Shown here piece by piece: positions 44,089 to 51,606 of a stretch of DNA of 64,000 bases. Positions within the stretch are counted from its first letter, which is position 1. Every line of letters begins with the position of its first letter. The position numbers and the translations under genes were made by a program. Source of the stretch: Gammaproteobacteria bacterium (lineage in GTDB: Bacteria > Pseudomonadota > Gammaproteobacteria > Eutrophobiales > Eutrophobiaceae); NCBI GenBank assembly GCA_947480335.1, contig CANKCB010000004.1, forward strand, positions 62,001 through 126,000, read 5' to 3'. The notes under the pieces were generated by a model. It saw only the letters and a list, made by a program, of their open reading frames with translations, was not told the origin of the DNA and did not search any database.

Positions 44089-44679
44089 ATGACAGAACCC
44101 AGTAAAAATACCCGGATGTCAACCTTGCTGAAAGCAAGCTTTGACAAACCATTCTGGTTTTTTTTCAGTTTTGCCACACTGATGGGTACGCTTTGCTACT
44201 TTATACTCGGTCCGGATGATTTCCTGATTGCCATCCGGAACGATGTAGGCGAACTATTGGGAATATTGCCACGTATGGTTGAGATCAGGCTGTTACTGGC
44301 CGGCGTCATCTGGATGATGCCACCGGGCAAATTCGAAAGTCTGGTTGGTCGTTATCGTGGGTTCAGCGGCATGTTGCTCGCCGAGTTTGCCGGCATCATT
44401 ACTCCAGGCGGCCCATCGGCAGCCTTTCCGTTTCTGGCGATAATTGGGCGTGCCGGAGCTGACCGCGGAATTATGGTTTGCTATATCACCAGCTGGGCAT
44501 TAATTGGCGTGCAACGGATCATGGTCTGGGATCTGCCCTTTATGGGAGCGGAAAATACCTTAACCAGATTAGTTGTCAGTTTGCCGTTACCGCTGCTGGC
44601 AGGTTTGATTGCAAATCAACTGCGATTTAAACCGATCTTTGGCGGCACACCTGCATCACAGGACCAGAATCCATCATGA
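44089..44679 (+). CDS. six-helix permease, first of a paralogous pair
   Basis: A 196-residue membrane protein. After a short cytoplasmic start it has about five or six helices with the blocks GILPRMVEIRLLLAG, GIITPGGPSAAFPFLAI and YITSWALIGVQRI. The same three blocks recur in the next gene's product, so the two are paralogs and together equal one permease of the DUF318/ArsP or nucleoside-recognition (Gate) type, whose members contain two related halves. Substrate unknown. Its stop overlaps the start of the second gene by 4 bp (ATGA), indicating coupled translation and probably a heterodimer. A second in-frame ATG at 44116 is possible. It follows the His-rich protein gene. Confidence 0.75.
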   Translation: MTEPSKNTRMSTLLKASFDKPFWFFFSFATLMGTLCYFILGPDDFLIAIRNDVGELLGILPRMVEIRLLLAGVIWMMPPGKFESLVGRYRGFSGMLLAEFAGIITPGGPSAAFPFLAIIGRAGADRGIMVCYITSWALIGVQRIMVWDLPFMGAENTLTRLVVSLPLPLLAGLIANQLRFKPIFGGTPASQDQNPS

Positions 44680-45185
44680 GTACACTCACACTGGTAATGT
44701 ATGCGATTCCCGTGGTTTTATGCCTGTATGCTTTGACCCGCGCCGATAAAAGTTTCCAGAGGGGTATTGTAGATAGCCTGGAGCAGTTCATTATTATCTT
44801 GCCACGTATGACCTGTGCATTAGTCGGGGCTGAATTCATGGCCATGTTGATCCCAACCAAAATAATCAGCAACCTGCTCGGCGCGGATGCCGGTTTTTTG
44901 GGAATACTGATAGGCAGCGTGATAGGCATGATGGTGCCTTCAGGACCCGTCATCTCGTTTTCAATTGCCGCCACCTTGCTACATGCGGGCGCTTCTGTAC
45001 CCGCAATCATGTCGTTTTTAACAGCCTGGAGTCTGTTTTCAGCGCATCGGATCATCATTTATGAAGTACCCATGTTGGGCCTGCCATTTGTCCGTCTGCG
45101 TCTGACATCTGTGTTGATTCTGCCCATACTGTCAGGTATCTTGGCATTGGTTGTGGCAACCATCTTGTCCTTGCTCAGATCATGA
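44676..45185 (+). CDS. permease, second of a paralogous pair
   Basis: A 169-residue membrane protein with about five helices. Its blocks IIILPRMTCALVGAEF, GMMVPSGPVISFSIAA and SFLTAWSLFSAHRIIIYE align one-for-one with those of the preceding protein. The shared P-x-GP motif in the middle of the chain probably forms the transport path. ATG 44676 overlaps the previous stop. Together they look like a permease divided into two subunits. Nothing in either protein reveals the substrate; neighbours suggest a metal, an organic acid or an amphipathic aromatic compound. It is followed by 151 bp before the cupin genes. Confidence 0.75.
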   Translation: MSTLTLVMYAIPVVLCLYALTRADKSFQRGIVDSLEQFIIILPRMTCALVGAEFMAMLIPTKIISNLLGADAGFLGILIGSVIGMMVPSGPVISFSIAATLLHAGASVPAIMSFLTAWSLFSAHRIIIYEVPMLGLPFVRLRLTSVLILPILSGILALVVATILSLLRS

Positions 45186-45325
45186 ACCAGAACAGGTCAA
45201 TTTCCGATAATTCATACTTCCGGCACCTTATCATCATACCCCTGGACTGACAGTTTCATTCTGTCCTGGGCTGAATTAACTTGGCAGGAACTAAGACGAG
45301 TAATGTAATATATCGATACAAGTAG

Positions 45326-45332
45326 AAGGAGG
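45326..45332 (+). promoter_or_regulatory. perfect Shine-Dalgarno AAGGAGG
   Basis: AAGGAGG lies four bases before ATG 45337. It is the strongest ribosome-binding site in the catabolic region and suggests the first cupin protein is made at high level. Confidence 0.9.
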
Positions 45333-45336
45333 TAGT

Positions 45337-45897
45337 ATGAGCACGACACACACTGAACCGGAAGGCGAAAAAGAAGTAGCTTGGGAACGTTGGACCAAGA
45401 AACGTACCTTTGTCCGCGCACTGGAAGGCACCTATGGTGAACTGGTCAAGGAACTGTTTACACAGCCACGCATCTATCCAACTCAGGATCTTAAATGGAA
45501 AGGTGGCCCGCAGAATTATGGCAAAAAGGTAATCAATCCTCAGTCGGCCAAGATTGCACAATCGATTGAAACCCATATTGATGTTTATGCACCCGGTGGA
45601 CACGGCCAACGTCATGGCCACATGAACAGTGCGGTATTTTTTGTGCTAAAAGGCAAGGGTCATGATGTACATGATGGCCAACGAATCGATTGGGAAACAG
45701 GGGACGCCATGATCGTGGAAAACGGTTGTGTTCATCAGCATTTTTCCGATGACAAGGACGGTGAATGTATTGTGCTCATTATGAAAGCCAAACCATTATT
45801 CCTGTTTATGCATCTGATTTTCCAGCAGGTAGTAGAGTATCCGCCGAAAGTACCGGTACCGGGCCAGGAACACTACACACCACCGGCCTCCCTCTAG
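45337..45897 (+). CDS. single-domain cupin protein (first of pair)
   Basis: A 186-residue soluble protein. The cupin core spans roughly residues 80-150: motif 1 is PGGHGQRHGHMNSAVFFVLKG with His93 and His95, and motif 2 is GDAMIVENGCVHQHFSDD with His133/His135. The Glu usually found in motif 1 is not present at its normal place. Metal binding by three or four His is likely. Cupins in aromatic pathways include gentisate, salicylate and homogentisate dioxygenases and sugar or keto-acid isomerases. This protein is too short for the classic bicupin gentisate dioxygenase but is followed 36 bp later by a second cupin gene, so a two-subunit enzyme is possible. Confidence 0.78.
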   Translation: MSTTHTEPEGEKEVAWERWTKKRTFVRALEGTYGELVKELFTQPRIYPTQDLKWKGGPQNYGKKVINPQSAKIAQSIETHIDVYAPGGHGQRHGHMNSAVFFVLKGKGHDVHDGQRIDWETGDAMIVENGCVHQHFSDDKDGECIVLIMKAKPLFLFMHLIFQQVVEYPPKVPVPGQEHYTPPASL

Positions 45898-45933
45898 GCC
45901 CTATCCTTAATTCGACTAACGGGGACACATTCA

Positions 45934-46524
45934 ATGAGTACTAATACACCTTTTGCCGATCCGACTGAACGCCAGCGTGCACGTTCAGGAGTCAATGCCG
46001 ATTTTTATACAAAGGCACTCGAAGCATCCAAACAGTTCCGTGCTGAATACAAACAACGTAAAAAAGCCGTCAAGTGGAACGAAATGCCCATGGAACGTAC
46101 TGCGGACGGGCTAATTAAACATATTATTAATGAAGGAATGAACACGACGGAATGCTGCCTGGATATTTATATGCAGTTCATTGCCCCGACAAGTTCAACC
46201 GGTACCAGTCGCCATCTGACGGAAGAGGTGGCATTTGTCATTGAAGGTAATGGCTATGACCTGCATTATGATGTCAAATTCAAATGTGATGTAGAGTTCG
46301 AATGGCAGTGGGAAACTACACCAAAGAAATTCGAGTGGGGCGCAGGTGATTTTATCTATATCCCCCCTTACTGTGCACACAAGCGCTTCAACTCCGACCC
46401 GAAAACCGAAGCGCGTGTTGTGGTGATAAATAGCCGGATGATGAAGGCGATCGGTTTTGACTGGTTTGACCAGCTTGAACCGGCGAAAGGATTCGAAGAT
46501 CTCTGGGTACCCCCGGCAGACTAG
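45934..46524 (+). CDS. single-domain cupin protein (second of pair)
   Basis: A 196-residue soluble protein with a longer N-terminal helical region than its partner. Cupin motif 1 is SRHLTEEVAFVIEGNG (His94, Glu97/Glu98), and motif 2 is GDFIYIPPYCAHKRFN (His149). An insertion rich in aromatic residues (about 115-135) separates the two. It retains the Glu that the first cupin lacks, while the first has the His-x-His. The two therefore differ in metal site and may have different roles in one complex. A hairpin terminator follows, so the pair is probably one unit separate from the TctCAB genes. The reaction is unknown; a ring-cleaving dioxygenase is one hypothesis. Confidence 0.76.
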   Translation: MSTNTPFADPTERQRARSGVNADFYTKALEASKQFRAEYKQRKKAVKWNEMPMERTADGLIKHIINEGMNTTECCLDIYMQFIAPTSSTGTSRHLTEEVAFVIEGNGYDLHYDVKFKCDVEFEWQWETTPKKFEWGAGDFIYIPPYCAHKRFNSDPKTEARVVVINSRMMKAIGFDWFDQLEPAKGFEDLWVPPAD

Positions 46525-46533
46525 ACCTGAAAC

Positions 46534-46552
46534 GCCCGGAGCATATCCGGGC
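46534..46552 (+). terminator. rho-independent terminator after the cupin pair
   Basis: A GCCCGGA/TCCGGGC stem with a 5-base loop is followed by TATTTT. It lies 9 bp after the second cupin stop and before the TctC gene. Confidence 0.85.
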
Positions 46553-46606
46553 TATTTTAACAAACCGGAGTTCAGACTTTTTTACTATAAACACATGAGG
46601 CTACCT

Positions 46607-47674
46607 ATGATATCCAGAAGCTTGTTAATCGGACTGGCACTCGTTGGACTGGTTGGTTGTGATTCTTCCACTTCAACTTCCACGACAGACGCCGCCACAT
46701 CTGCACCGGCAACAGCCAGTGCACCGGCTGCTCCTGCCAAACCGGCCAATCCCTATGCGGGCAAAAACGTTACCTACATCGTAACGACAAATGCCGGTGG
46801 CGGCTATGACGCCTATGCCAGACTGATTGGCAAATATCTCGCCAAATATCTGGGCGCAGAAAATGTCATTATCGAAAACATTCCAGGCGCCGGTCATATC
46901 GTTGGCACCAATACGCTGTGGAAAGCCAAACCGGACGGTATGACTATTGGCACCTTTAACGCCGGACTGATCTATAACCAGATTCTGGCCAGAGATACCA
47001 TGCAGTTTGATTTGAAACAGTTCACCTGGATTGGCAAGGCAGCAGGTGAACCACGTTCTATCGTGGTGTCAAAATCGTGCCCGGTACAATCGATGCAGGA
47101 CCTGCTGAACTCGAAAGAGACGATCAAATTCTCCTCAGCCGGCATTGGCTCCGCATCCTATACCGAAACCAAACTGCTGGCTGAAGCACTGAAACTTCCA
47201 CTGGAAGTTTTGCCTGGCTTCGACGGTACTGAAGGCGAAATGTCGATGATGCGCGGAGAAGTATGCGGCCAGTTTGGCTCAACCAGCTCGCTACAACCGT
47301 TTGTGAACGCTGGAGAAGGTCATTTCATCCTGACCGTGGGTGGTACGATTGAAGGGGTTCCCAATGTCTGGGAGTTTGTGAAGGACGGCGACGACCATGC
47401 CAAAGGAATTATTTCGCTCGTTGAAGCACTGGCCAAACTGGGTCGTGTTACCGCCGCCCCCCCAGGCCTGCCAAAAGAATTGTATGAACAACTGTTGGCC
47501 GCCTACAAGTCATCACTCACTGATCCTGCGTTTTTAGCAGAAGCAGAGAAACTGGGTTACCCCATCGAGACTGGCTACGGTGAAGATGTACATACGCTGG
47601 TAGTCAACGCGCTGAACCAGTCACCTGCGACAGTCGAGTTGCTTTCACAGACGATGAAGATCGAAGAAGAATAA
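46607..47674 (+). CDS. tctC: tripartite tricarboxylate transporter substrate-binding lipoprotein (TctC/Bug family)
   Basis: A 355-residue protein from ATG 46607 (GAGG six bases upstream; an ATG at 46595 is four codons earlier). The lipobox LVGLVGC places the mature N-terminal Cys at about residue 18, so it is a lipoprotein, which is uncommon for this family whose members are mostly free periplasmic proteins. A Ser/Thr/Ala/Pro-rich linker of some 30 residues follows. The binding domain has VTYIVTTNAGGGYDAYARLIG, IENIPGAGHIVGTNTLW and FSSAGIGSASYTE, typical of Bug proteins that grip carboxylates. It binds an organic acid for the TctA/TctB permease encoded next. A hairpin separates it from tctA. 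Confidence 0.88.
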   Translation: MISRSLLIGLALVGLVGCDSSTSTSTTDAATSAPATASAPAAPAKPANPYAGKNVTYIVTTNAGGGYDAYARLIGKYLAKYLGAENVIIENIPGAGHIVGTNTLWKAKPDGMTIGTFNAGLIYNQILARDTMQFDLKQFTWIGKAAGEPRSIVVSKSCPVQSMQDLLNSKETIKFSSAGIGSASYTETKLLAEALKLPLEVLPGFDGTEGEMSMMRGEVCGQFGSTSSLQPFVNAGEGHFILTVGGTIEGVPNVWEFVKDGDDHAKGIISLVEALAKLGRVTAAPPGLPKELYEQLLAAYKSSLTDPAFLAEAEKLGYPIETGYGEDVHTLVVNALNQSPATVELLSQTMKIEEE

Positions 47675-47689
47675 TTAAACCTGTTGCGG

Positions 47690-47710
47690 TGCCCGGTGCA
47701 ATACCGGGCA
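47690..47710 (+). terminator. hairpin between tctC and tctA, probable attenuating terminator
   Basis: A TGCCCGGT/ACCGGGCA stem has a 5-base loop and no strong T-run. Hairpins here commonly stabilise or partly terminate binding-protein mRNA so that more TctC than TctA/B is made. Confidence 0.75.
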
Positions 47711-47791
47711 TCGGTAGTTCTTCTGGCAGTACAATTTGGGTATGATTTCGGGAAATTAATTCACAGCGTAAATACTTAAGGCCACTTATCT

Positions 47792-49306
47792 ATGGATATT
47801 AGCGGGATTATCGGTGCATTCTTTACAGTGGTAGGGAGCCCCTATCACATGATGTTAATTCTAATTGCTGTACCCGTCGGATTATTTTTTGGTTCTGTAC
47901 CCGGACTCGGTGGCAAACTCGGCATTGTCATGTGCATTCCGTTTGTATTTGGTATGGACGCTATTCCTGGCGCCATATTCCTGCTGGCGATGCACTCAGT
48001 AGTTCATACCAGCGGATCGATTCCGAGCATCCTGTTCGGTGTACCTGGCACAGGGGCGGACGCGGCCACGATAGTGGATGGCTTCCCCATGACACAAAAA
48101 GGGGAAGCGGGACGAGCCATGGGTGCGTCTCTCGGCGCCTCTGGCGTAGGTGGCATTATCGGTGCACTGTTCCTGCTGGCCATTATCCCATTGTTACGTC
48201 CGGTCATTCTAGCGTTCAGTCCAGCTGAATTCTTCATGCTGGCTATTTTCGGTATCACCTTTATTGCGATGTTGTCTGGCGATTCTCTCATCAAGGGTTT
48301 GCTGACCGGTTTCTTTGGATTGATGCTTTCGTTTATTGAGCTGGATCCAAATACCGGTGCACAACGATATACTTTCGATATGCTGTTCCTGTGGGACGGT
48401 ATCAATATTATTACCGTTATCCTCGGCCTGTTTGCCATTCCCGAAATGATGGCACTGGGAGTTGCCGGCGGATCAATCGCTTCTGCTGGATCCAAACCGG
48501 CCAAAATGGGCTATGCCGGGGTTATACAGGGTTTACTTGATGTATTCCGACACTGGGGATTGACCATACGTACCTCGATCATTGGCGCATTTATTGGCAT
48601 GGTACCTGGTCTCGGTGGTGATGCGGCCTCGTGGCTTTGTTATGGTCACGCGATCCAGTGTTCAAAGACACCGGAACTATTCGGCAAAGGCTGCGTTGAA
48701 GGGGTTATTGCACCGGAAACGGCCAATAATTCAAAAGAAGGTGGATCGTTGTTACCCACACTGTTTTTTGCTGTACCCGGTTCCTCCGGAATGGCATTGA
48801 TGCTGGGTGCATTTATTATGCTCGGTATCCAGCCTGGCCCGGCGATGGCAATCACCGGCATGCATTTGGTCTACACCTTGATCTGGGCACTGGTAATTGC
48901 CAATGTGCTGGCTGTGGTGATGATTCTGGCTGTAGTGCCTTTACTCGGTTATCTCAGTTATGTACGCGGAAATTTGCTGATACCGTTTGTACTCATTCTG
49001 ACTTTCCTCGGATCCTATATGGGTTCAAAAGCCTGGGAAAATATAATTCTGTTGTTTATGTTCGGTATGCTCGGTTACTTCCTGAAGAAATTCCGTTGGC
49101 CCAGACCGCCGTTCGTTATCGGACTGATACTTGGCCCGATTGCGGAGGATTCCTACCACAAGGCGATGTCACTTTGGGGGCCAAGTTTCCTGCTTCGCCC
49201 GGGCACCATGTTTATGATAGTCCTGATAGTAGCCAGTATCGTGTATTACATCTGGCGCACCCGTAAACAACTGAGCAAGCCGGGAGTAACATTCCATGTC
49301 GACTAA
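47792..49306 (+). CDS. tctA: tripartite tricarboxylate transporter large permease TctA
   Basis: A 504-residue protein with about twelve membrane helices, the standard TctA length. Characteristic blocks are FFGSVPGLGGKLGIVMCIPF near the start, HTSGSIPSILFGVPGTG, and the second-half counterpart IGMVPGLGGDAASWLCYG followed by IAPETANNSKEGGSLLPT. These related halves line the transport path. It imports the substrate delivered by TctC, driven by an ion gradient. AAGG lies ten bases before ATG 47792. It overlaps tctB by 11 bp. The gene order C-A-B differs from the common C-B-A. Confidence 0.93.
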   Translation: MDISGIIGAFFTVVGSPYHMMLILIAVPVGLFFGSVPGLGGKLGIVMCIPFVFGMDAIPGAIFLLAMHSVVHTSGSIPSILFGVPGTGADAATIVDGFPMTQKGEAGRAMGASLGASGVGGIIGALFLLAIIPLLRPVILAFSPAEFFMLAIFGITFIAMLSGDSLIKGLLTGFFGLMLSFIELDPNTGAQRYTFDMLFLWDGINIITVILGLFAIPEMMALGVAGGSIASAGSKPAKMGYAGVIQGLLDVFRHWGLTIRTSIIGAFIGMVPGLGGDAASWLCYGHAIQCSKTPELFGKGCVEGVIAPETANNSKEGGSLLPTLFFAVPGSSGMALMLGAFIMLGIQPGPAMAITGMHLVYTLIWALVIANVLAVVMILAVVPLLGYLSYVRGNLLIPFVLILTFLGSYMGSKAWENIILLFMFGMLGYFLKKFRWPRPPFVIGLILGPIAEDSYHKAMSLWGPSFLLRPGTMFMIVLIVASIVYYIWRTRKQLSKPGVTFHVD

Positions 49307-49781
49307 AGTTCTGATGAATGGCCGTGTACTAACGGCAATCGTCATGCTGGGCATTTTTTTAATCATGACCTTGCTGGCATTAGACTTCCCGACCAAAGCG
49401 AAATTAATGCCACTGTTAATCGGAATACCCGCTGTGCTGCTCGGATTGGTTCAGCTGATCATTGAATACCGAGCTGTTGCCCAGGAACTGGCTGAGGGCG
49501 GCAAACAGGCTGATGCAGAAAAAGAAGGTAAGGAGGGCAAAAAGGACGAGAAACAGATGATTATGTGGATTACTGTTTTTTTCATCACCATACTCAGCCT
49601 GGGTTTTATTTATGCCGCACCGATTCTGGTATTCAGTTTTCTCTATTTCGGCAGCAAGGAATCAATGAAAATTGCGCTGATATCCTCAGTCAGCACATGG
49701 CTACTGATGTTTGTAATCTTTGTGGAATGGTTCAAGATTTCCTTGTTCGAGGGTCTTATACCACTCTGGCTGTTTGGTTAA
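49296..49781 (+). CDS. tctB: tripartite tricarboxylate transporter small membrane subunit TctB
   Basis: A 161-residue protein with four predicted membrane helices arranged two plus two, the usual TctB (DUF1468) layout. Between the pairs is a charged linker rich in Lys and Glu (about residues 66-85). The start overlaps the end of tctA by 11 bp, so translation is coupled. TctB is the poorly conserved small partner of TctA in the inner membrane; its exact role in transport is not settled. A perfect hairpin follows, shared with the convergent Rieske oxygenase gene. Confidence 0.87.
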   Translation: MSTKVLMNGRVLTAIVMLGIFLIMTLLALDFPTKAKLMPLLIGIPAVLLGLVQLIIEYRAVAQELAEGGKQADAEKEGKEGKKDEKQMIMWITVFFITILSLGFIYAAPILVFSFLYFGSKESMKIALISSVSTWLLMFVIFVEWFKISLFEGLIPLWLFG

Positions 49782-49837
49782 TTAAATCTCTGGCGGGTTC
49801 CCTTTACAGGATTTACTCATTACTTGATTCAGACAAC

Positions 49838-49874
49838 TCAACTTACCGGTACTGATACAGTACCGGTAAGTTGA
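49838..49874. terminator. perfect 17-bp hairpin between convergent genes
   Basis: TCAACTTACCGGTACTG pairs with its exact complement around a 3-base loop. It lies between tctB (ends 49781) and the Rieske oxygenase (ends 49888). It lacks a T-run on either side but is symmetric and well placed to act for both directions. Confidence 0.82.
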
Positions 49875-49887
49875 TTCAACTATCTAC

Positions 49888-51207
49888 TTACACTGACGCG
49901 TGAGGTTTGCCTGGTTTGGCGCGCAGCGCATCTTTCGCCGCATCGTTATAAGCCAAATCACGCTTTAACAATACCGAGGCAGAACGCACCTTGTGTGATT
50001 CCGGATCCACGCCTGGAGGTATTTCACCCTTGGTCTGCAGGGCCTCCATCGCCGCAAACAATTTACGACGTGCCAACATTATCCCGCGATCTGTCGGTGC
50101 CAGCATCTCCTTGGCGCGGTCACACGTTCCGCCCCAGGCCACACGTCTGCCGGTCTTCGGGTCGATTCCTGCCATACTCTCCTGCAATGACGAATCCTGA
50201 ATGGCAATACCTTCCACACCACTGTAAGTGGAACCATTCTTTTGCGCTTCACGATCCATCAGGTAGTTATTGCCGCGATTGGCTTTCGGTACATAGGTAC
50301 CAGGTACATACTCACAGTGGATGCCCTTGCCCTGCTGCATGGACCAACGTTCCTGTTCAGTCAGTTCACGGTTGGTCTTGTAATCAAAACTCCAGGCCCA
50401 GCAACTGGTATCGTCAATCGGGATCCAGAAGTGGCCATGTACAGGGTGATCACCACGTGGTGGCACCATGGTAAAACTGGGCATCAACCACGGGGTAATA
50501 CGCCAGTAATACTGATTGTCCTCAGCGTTACGACGCGCACCGATTAATAATCCACCGTCATTATCCACAACTTCAAATACCGGCTTCAGATCCGACAGGT
50601 TATATTGGTTTCCCTTGGTACCCTTGAACAGAGGATCAGACTCAAGATTACTGCTGTGCAGGAAGGAGACATGGCTGGAATCGATTCCGCCTTCCAGTCC
50701 CTGCAACCAGTTGCTCTCCTGATAGCGTTTCGAGAAGAAGCGCTGGTTCGGTCCCACGGTGCAGGCTTCATATTCCGGTAAGGGCGGCTGTTTCGCCGGG
50801 TCACCCATATACGTCCAGAGTACCCCACCCTTCTCTACCAGCGGATAAGAGGTCAGCTTGATATTCTTGCAAAAATCCGGTGATTCGGAGGGAACATCAA
50901 CGCACTGGCCAGTTACATCAAATTTCCAGCCGTGATAGGGGCAGCGCAGACCATTATCTTCATTACGACCAAACCATAACGACACACAACGATGCGCACA
51001 GAATTCATCCATCAAGCCCAGACGACCTGAGCTGTCACGAAACGCGATCAGATATTCACACAACAGCTGTACCCTGACAGGAGGGCAATTCGGCTCCGGT
51101 AATTCCTCAGCCAGCAAGGCAGGGATCCAGTAACAGCGGAACAGGTTACCCATAGGCGTACCCGGACCGGATTGTGTGATTAAATCGTTTTTGTCTTTCT
51201 GCAACAT
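49888..51207 (-). CDS. Rieske non-heme iron oxygenase, phthalate 4,5-dioxygenase-like alpha subunit
   Basis: A 439-residue soluble enzyme. The Rieske [2Fe-2S] site is C-x-H (Cys70, His72) and C-x2-H (Cys89, His92). The mononuclear iron site is D-x2-H-x4-H (Asp176, His179, His184 in GIDSSHVSFLH). The opening (SGPGTPMGNLFRCYWIPAL) and overall length match the phthalate 4,5-dioxygenase/vanillate-type group, which dihydroxylates or demethylates aromatic acids. These enzymes need a reductase, and none is encoded in the window. It is read leftward from the 399-bp divergent region that carries three CGCTTGAAT copies. The exact aromatic substrate is unknown; neighbouring decarboxylase-like and LigJ/K-like genes suggest a phthalate- or protocatechuate-type compound. 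Confidence 0.87.
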   Translation of the reverse strand: MLQKDKNDLITQSGPGTPMGNLFRCYWIPALLAEELPEPNCPPVRVQLLCEYLIAFRDSSGRLGLMDEFCAHRCVSLWFGRNEDNGLRCPYHGWKFDVTGQCVDVPSESPDFCKNIKLTSYPLVEKGGVLWTYMGDPAKQPPLPEYEACTVGPNQRFFSKRYQESNWLQGLEGGIDSSHVSFLHSSNLESDPLFKGTKGNQYNLSDLKPVFEVVDNDGGLLIGARRNAEDNQYYWRITPWLMPSFTMVPPRGDHPVHGHFWIPIDDTSCWAWSFDYKTNRELTEQERWSMQQGKGIHCEYVPGTYVPKANRGNNYLMDREAQKNGSTYSGVEGIAIQDSSLQESMAGIDPKTGRRVAWGGTCDRAKEMLAPTDRGIMLARRKLFAAMEALQTKGEIPPGVDPESHKVRSASVLLKRDLAYNDAAKDALRAKPGKPHASV

Positions 51208-51606
51208 TGAATCAGACTCCTGTTAGCTTGCACGCTTGAATTTGACTATTTCAACCAGATTCAAGCGTTGATTACTGAAAATAATGTGACTGTCCTTACC
51301 ATAGCATTACCGCAGGTTTCCAAAAAATAAATGCGGCTGTAAATAAACACATGATATGATTTCGCGCAGACAGTTCCCGCACAGGAACATCGCTTGAATT
51401 GCATCGGATATTACCATCTATCCTTCACTGTCACAATACGACGGATGCGACGCATCAGGCCGCTTCTGTGCGAAAATCGGGCCGGAATTACTAATCTGGC
51501 GAACTATTTCAAACAGACAAATCAGAACAAAAATTACAGGGTCTGCCCACCAGTTCTGGTTGTGCAGGTCGCTGCTCACTAGCTGGTAAACGGGAGACAG
51601 AAAACC
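51208..51606. promoter_or_regulatory. divergent control region with three CGCTTGAAT motifs
   Basis: These 399 bp lie between the leftward Rieske oxygenase and the rightward PanB-fold gene. The 10-mer ACGCTTGAAT at 51232-51241 and its exact inverse at 51259-51268 form a spaced inverted repeat just upstream of the oxygenase start. The 9-mer CGCTTGAAT recurs in direct orientation at 51391-51399. This looks like a set of operator half-sites. No regulator gene is adjacent. No coding sequence is supported inside. Confidence 0.6.

Noticed and set aside
45244-45275. GGAC-TG-ACAG / CTGTCC hairpin upstream of the cupin genes as a riboswitch or terminator
   Set aside because: Short, interrupted stem without T-run or known riboswitch features.
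51394-51582. Small 62-codon gene in the divergent region
   Set aside because: No Shine-Dalgarno sequence and an unconvincing composition; it overlaps a repeated operator-like motif.
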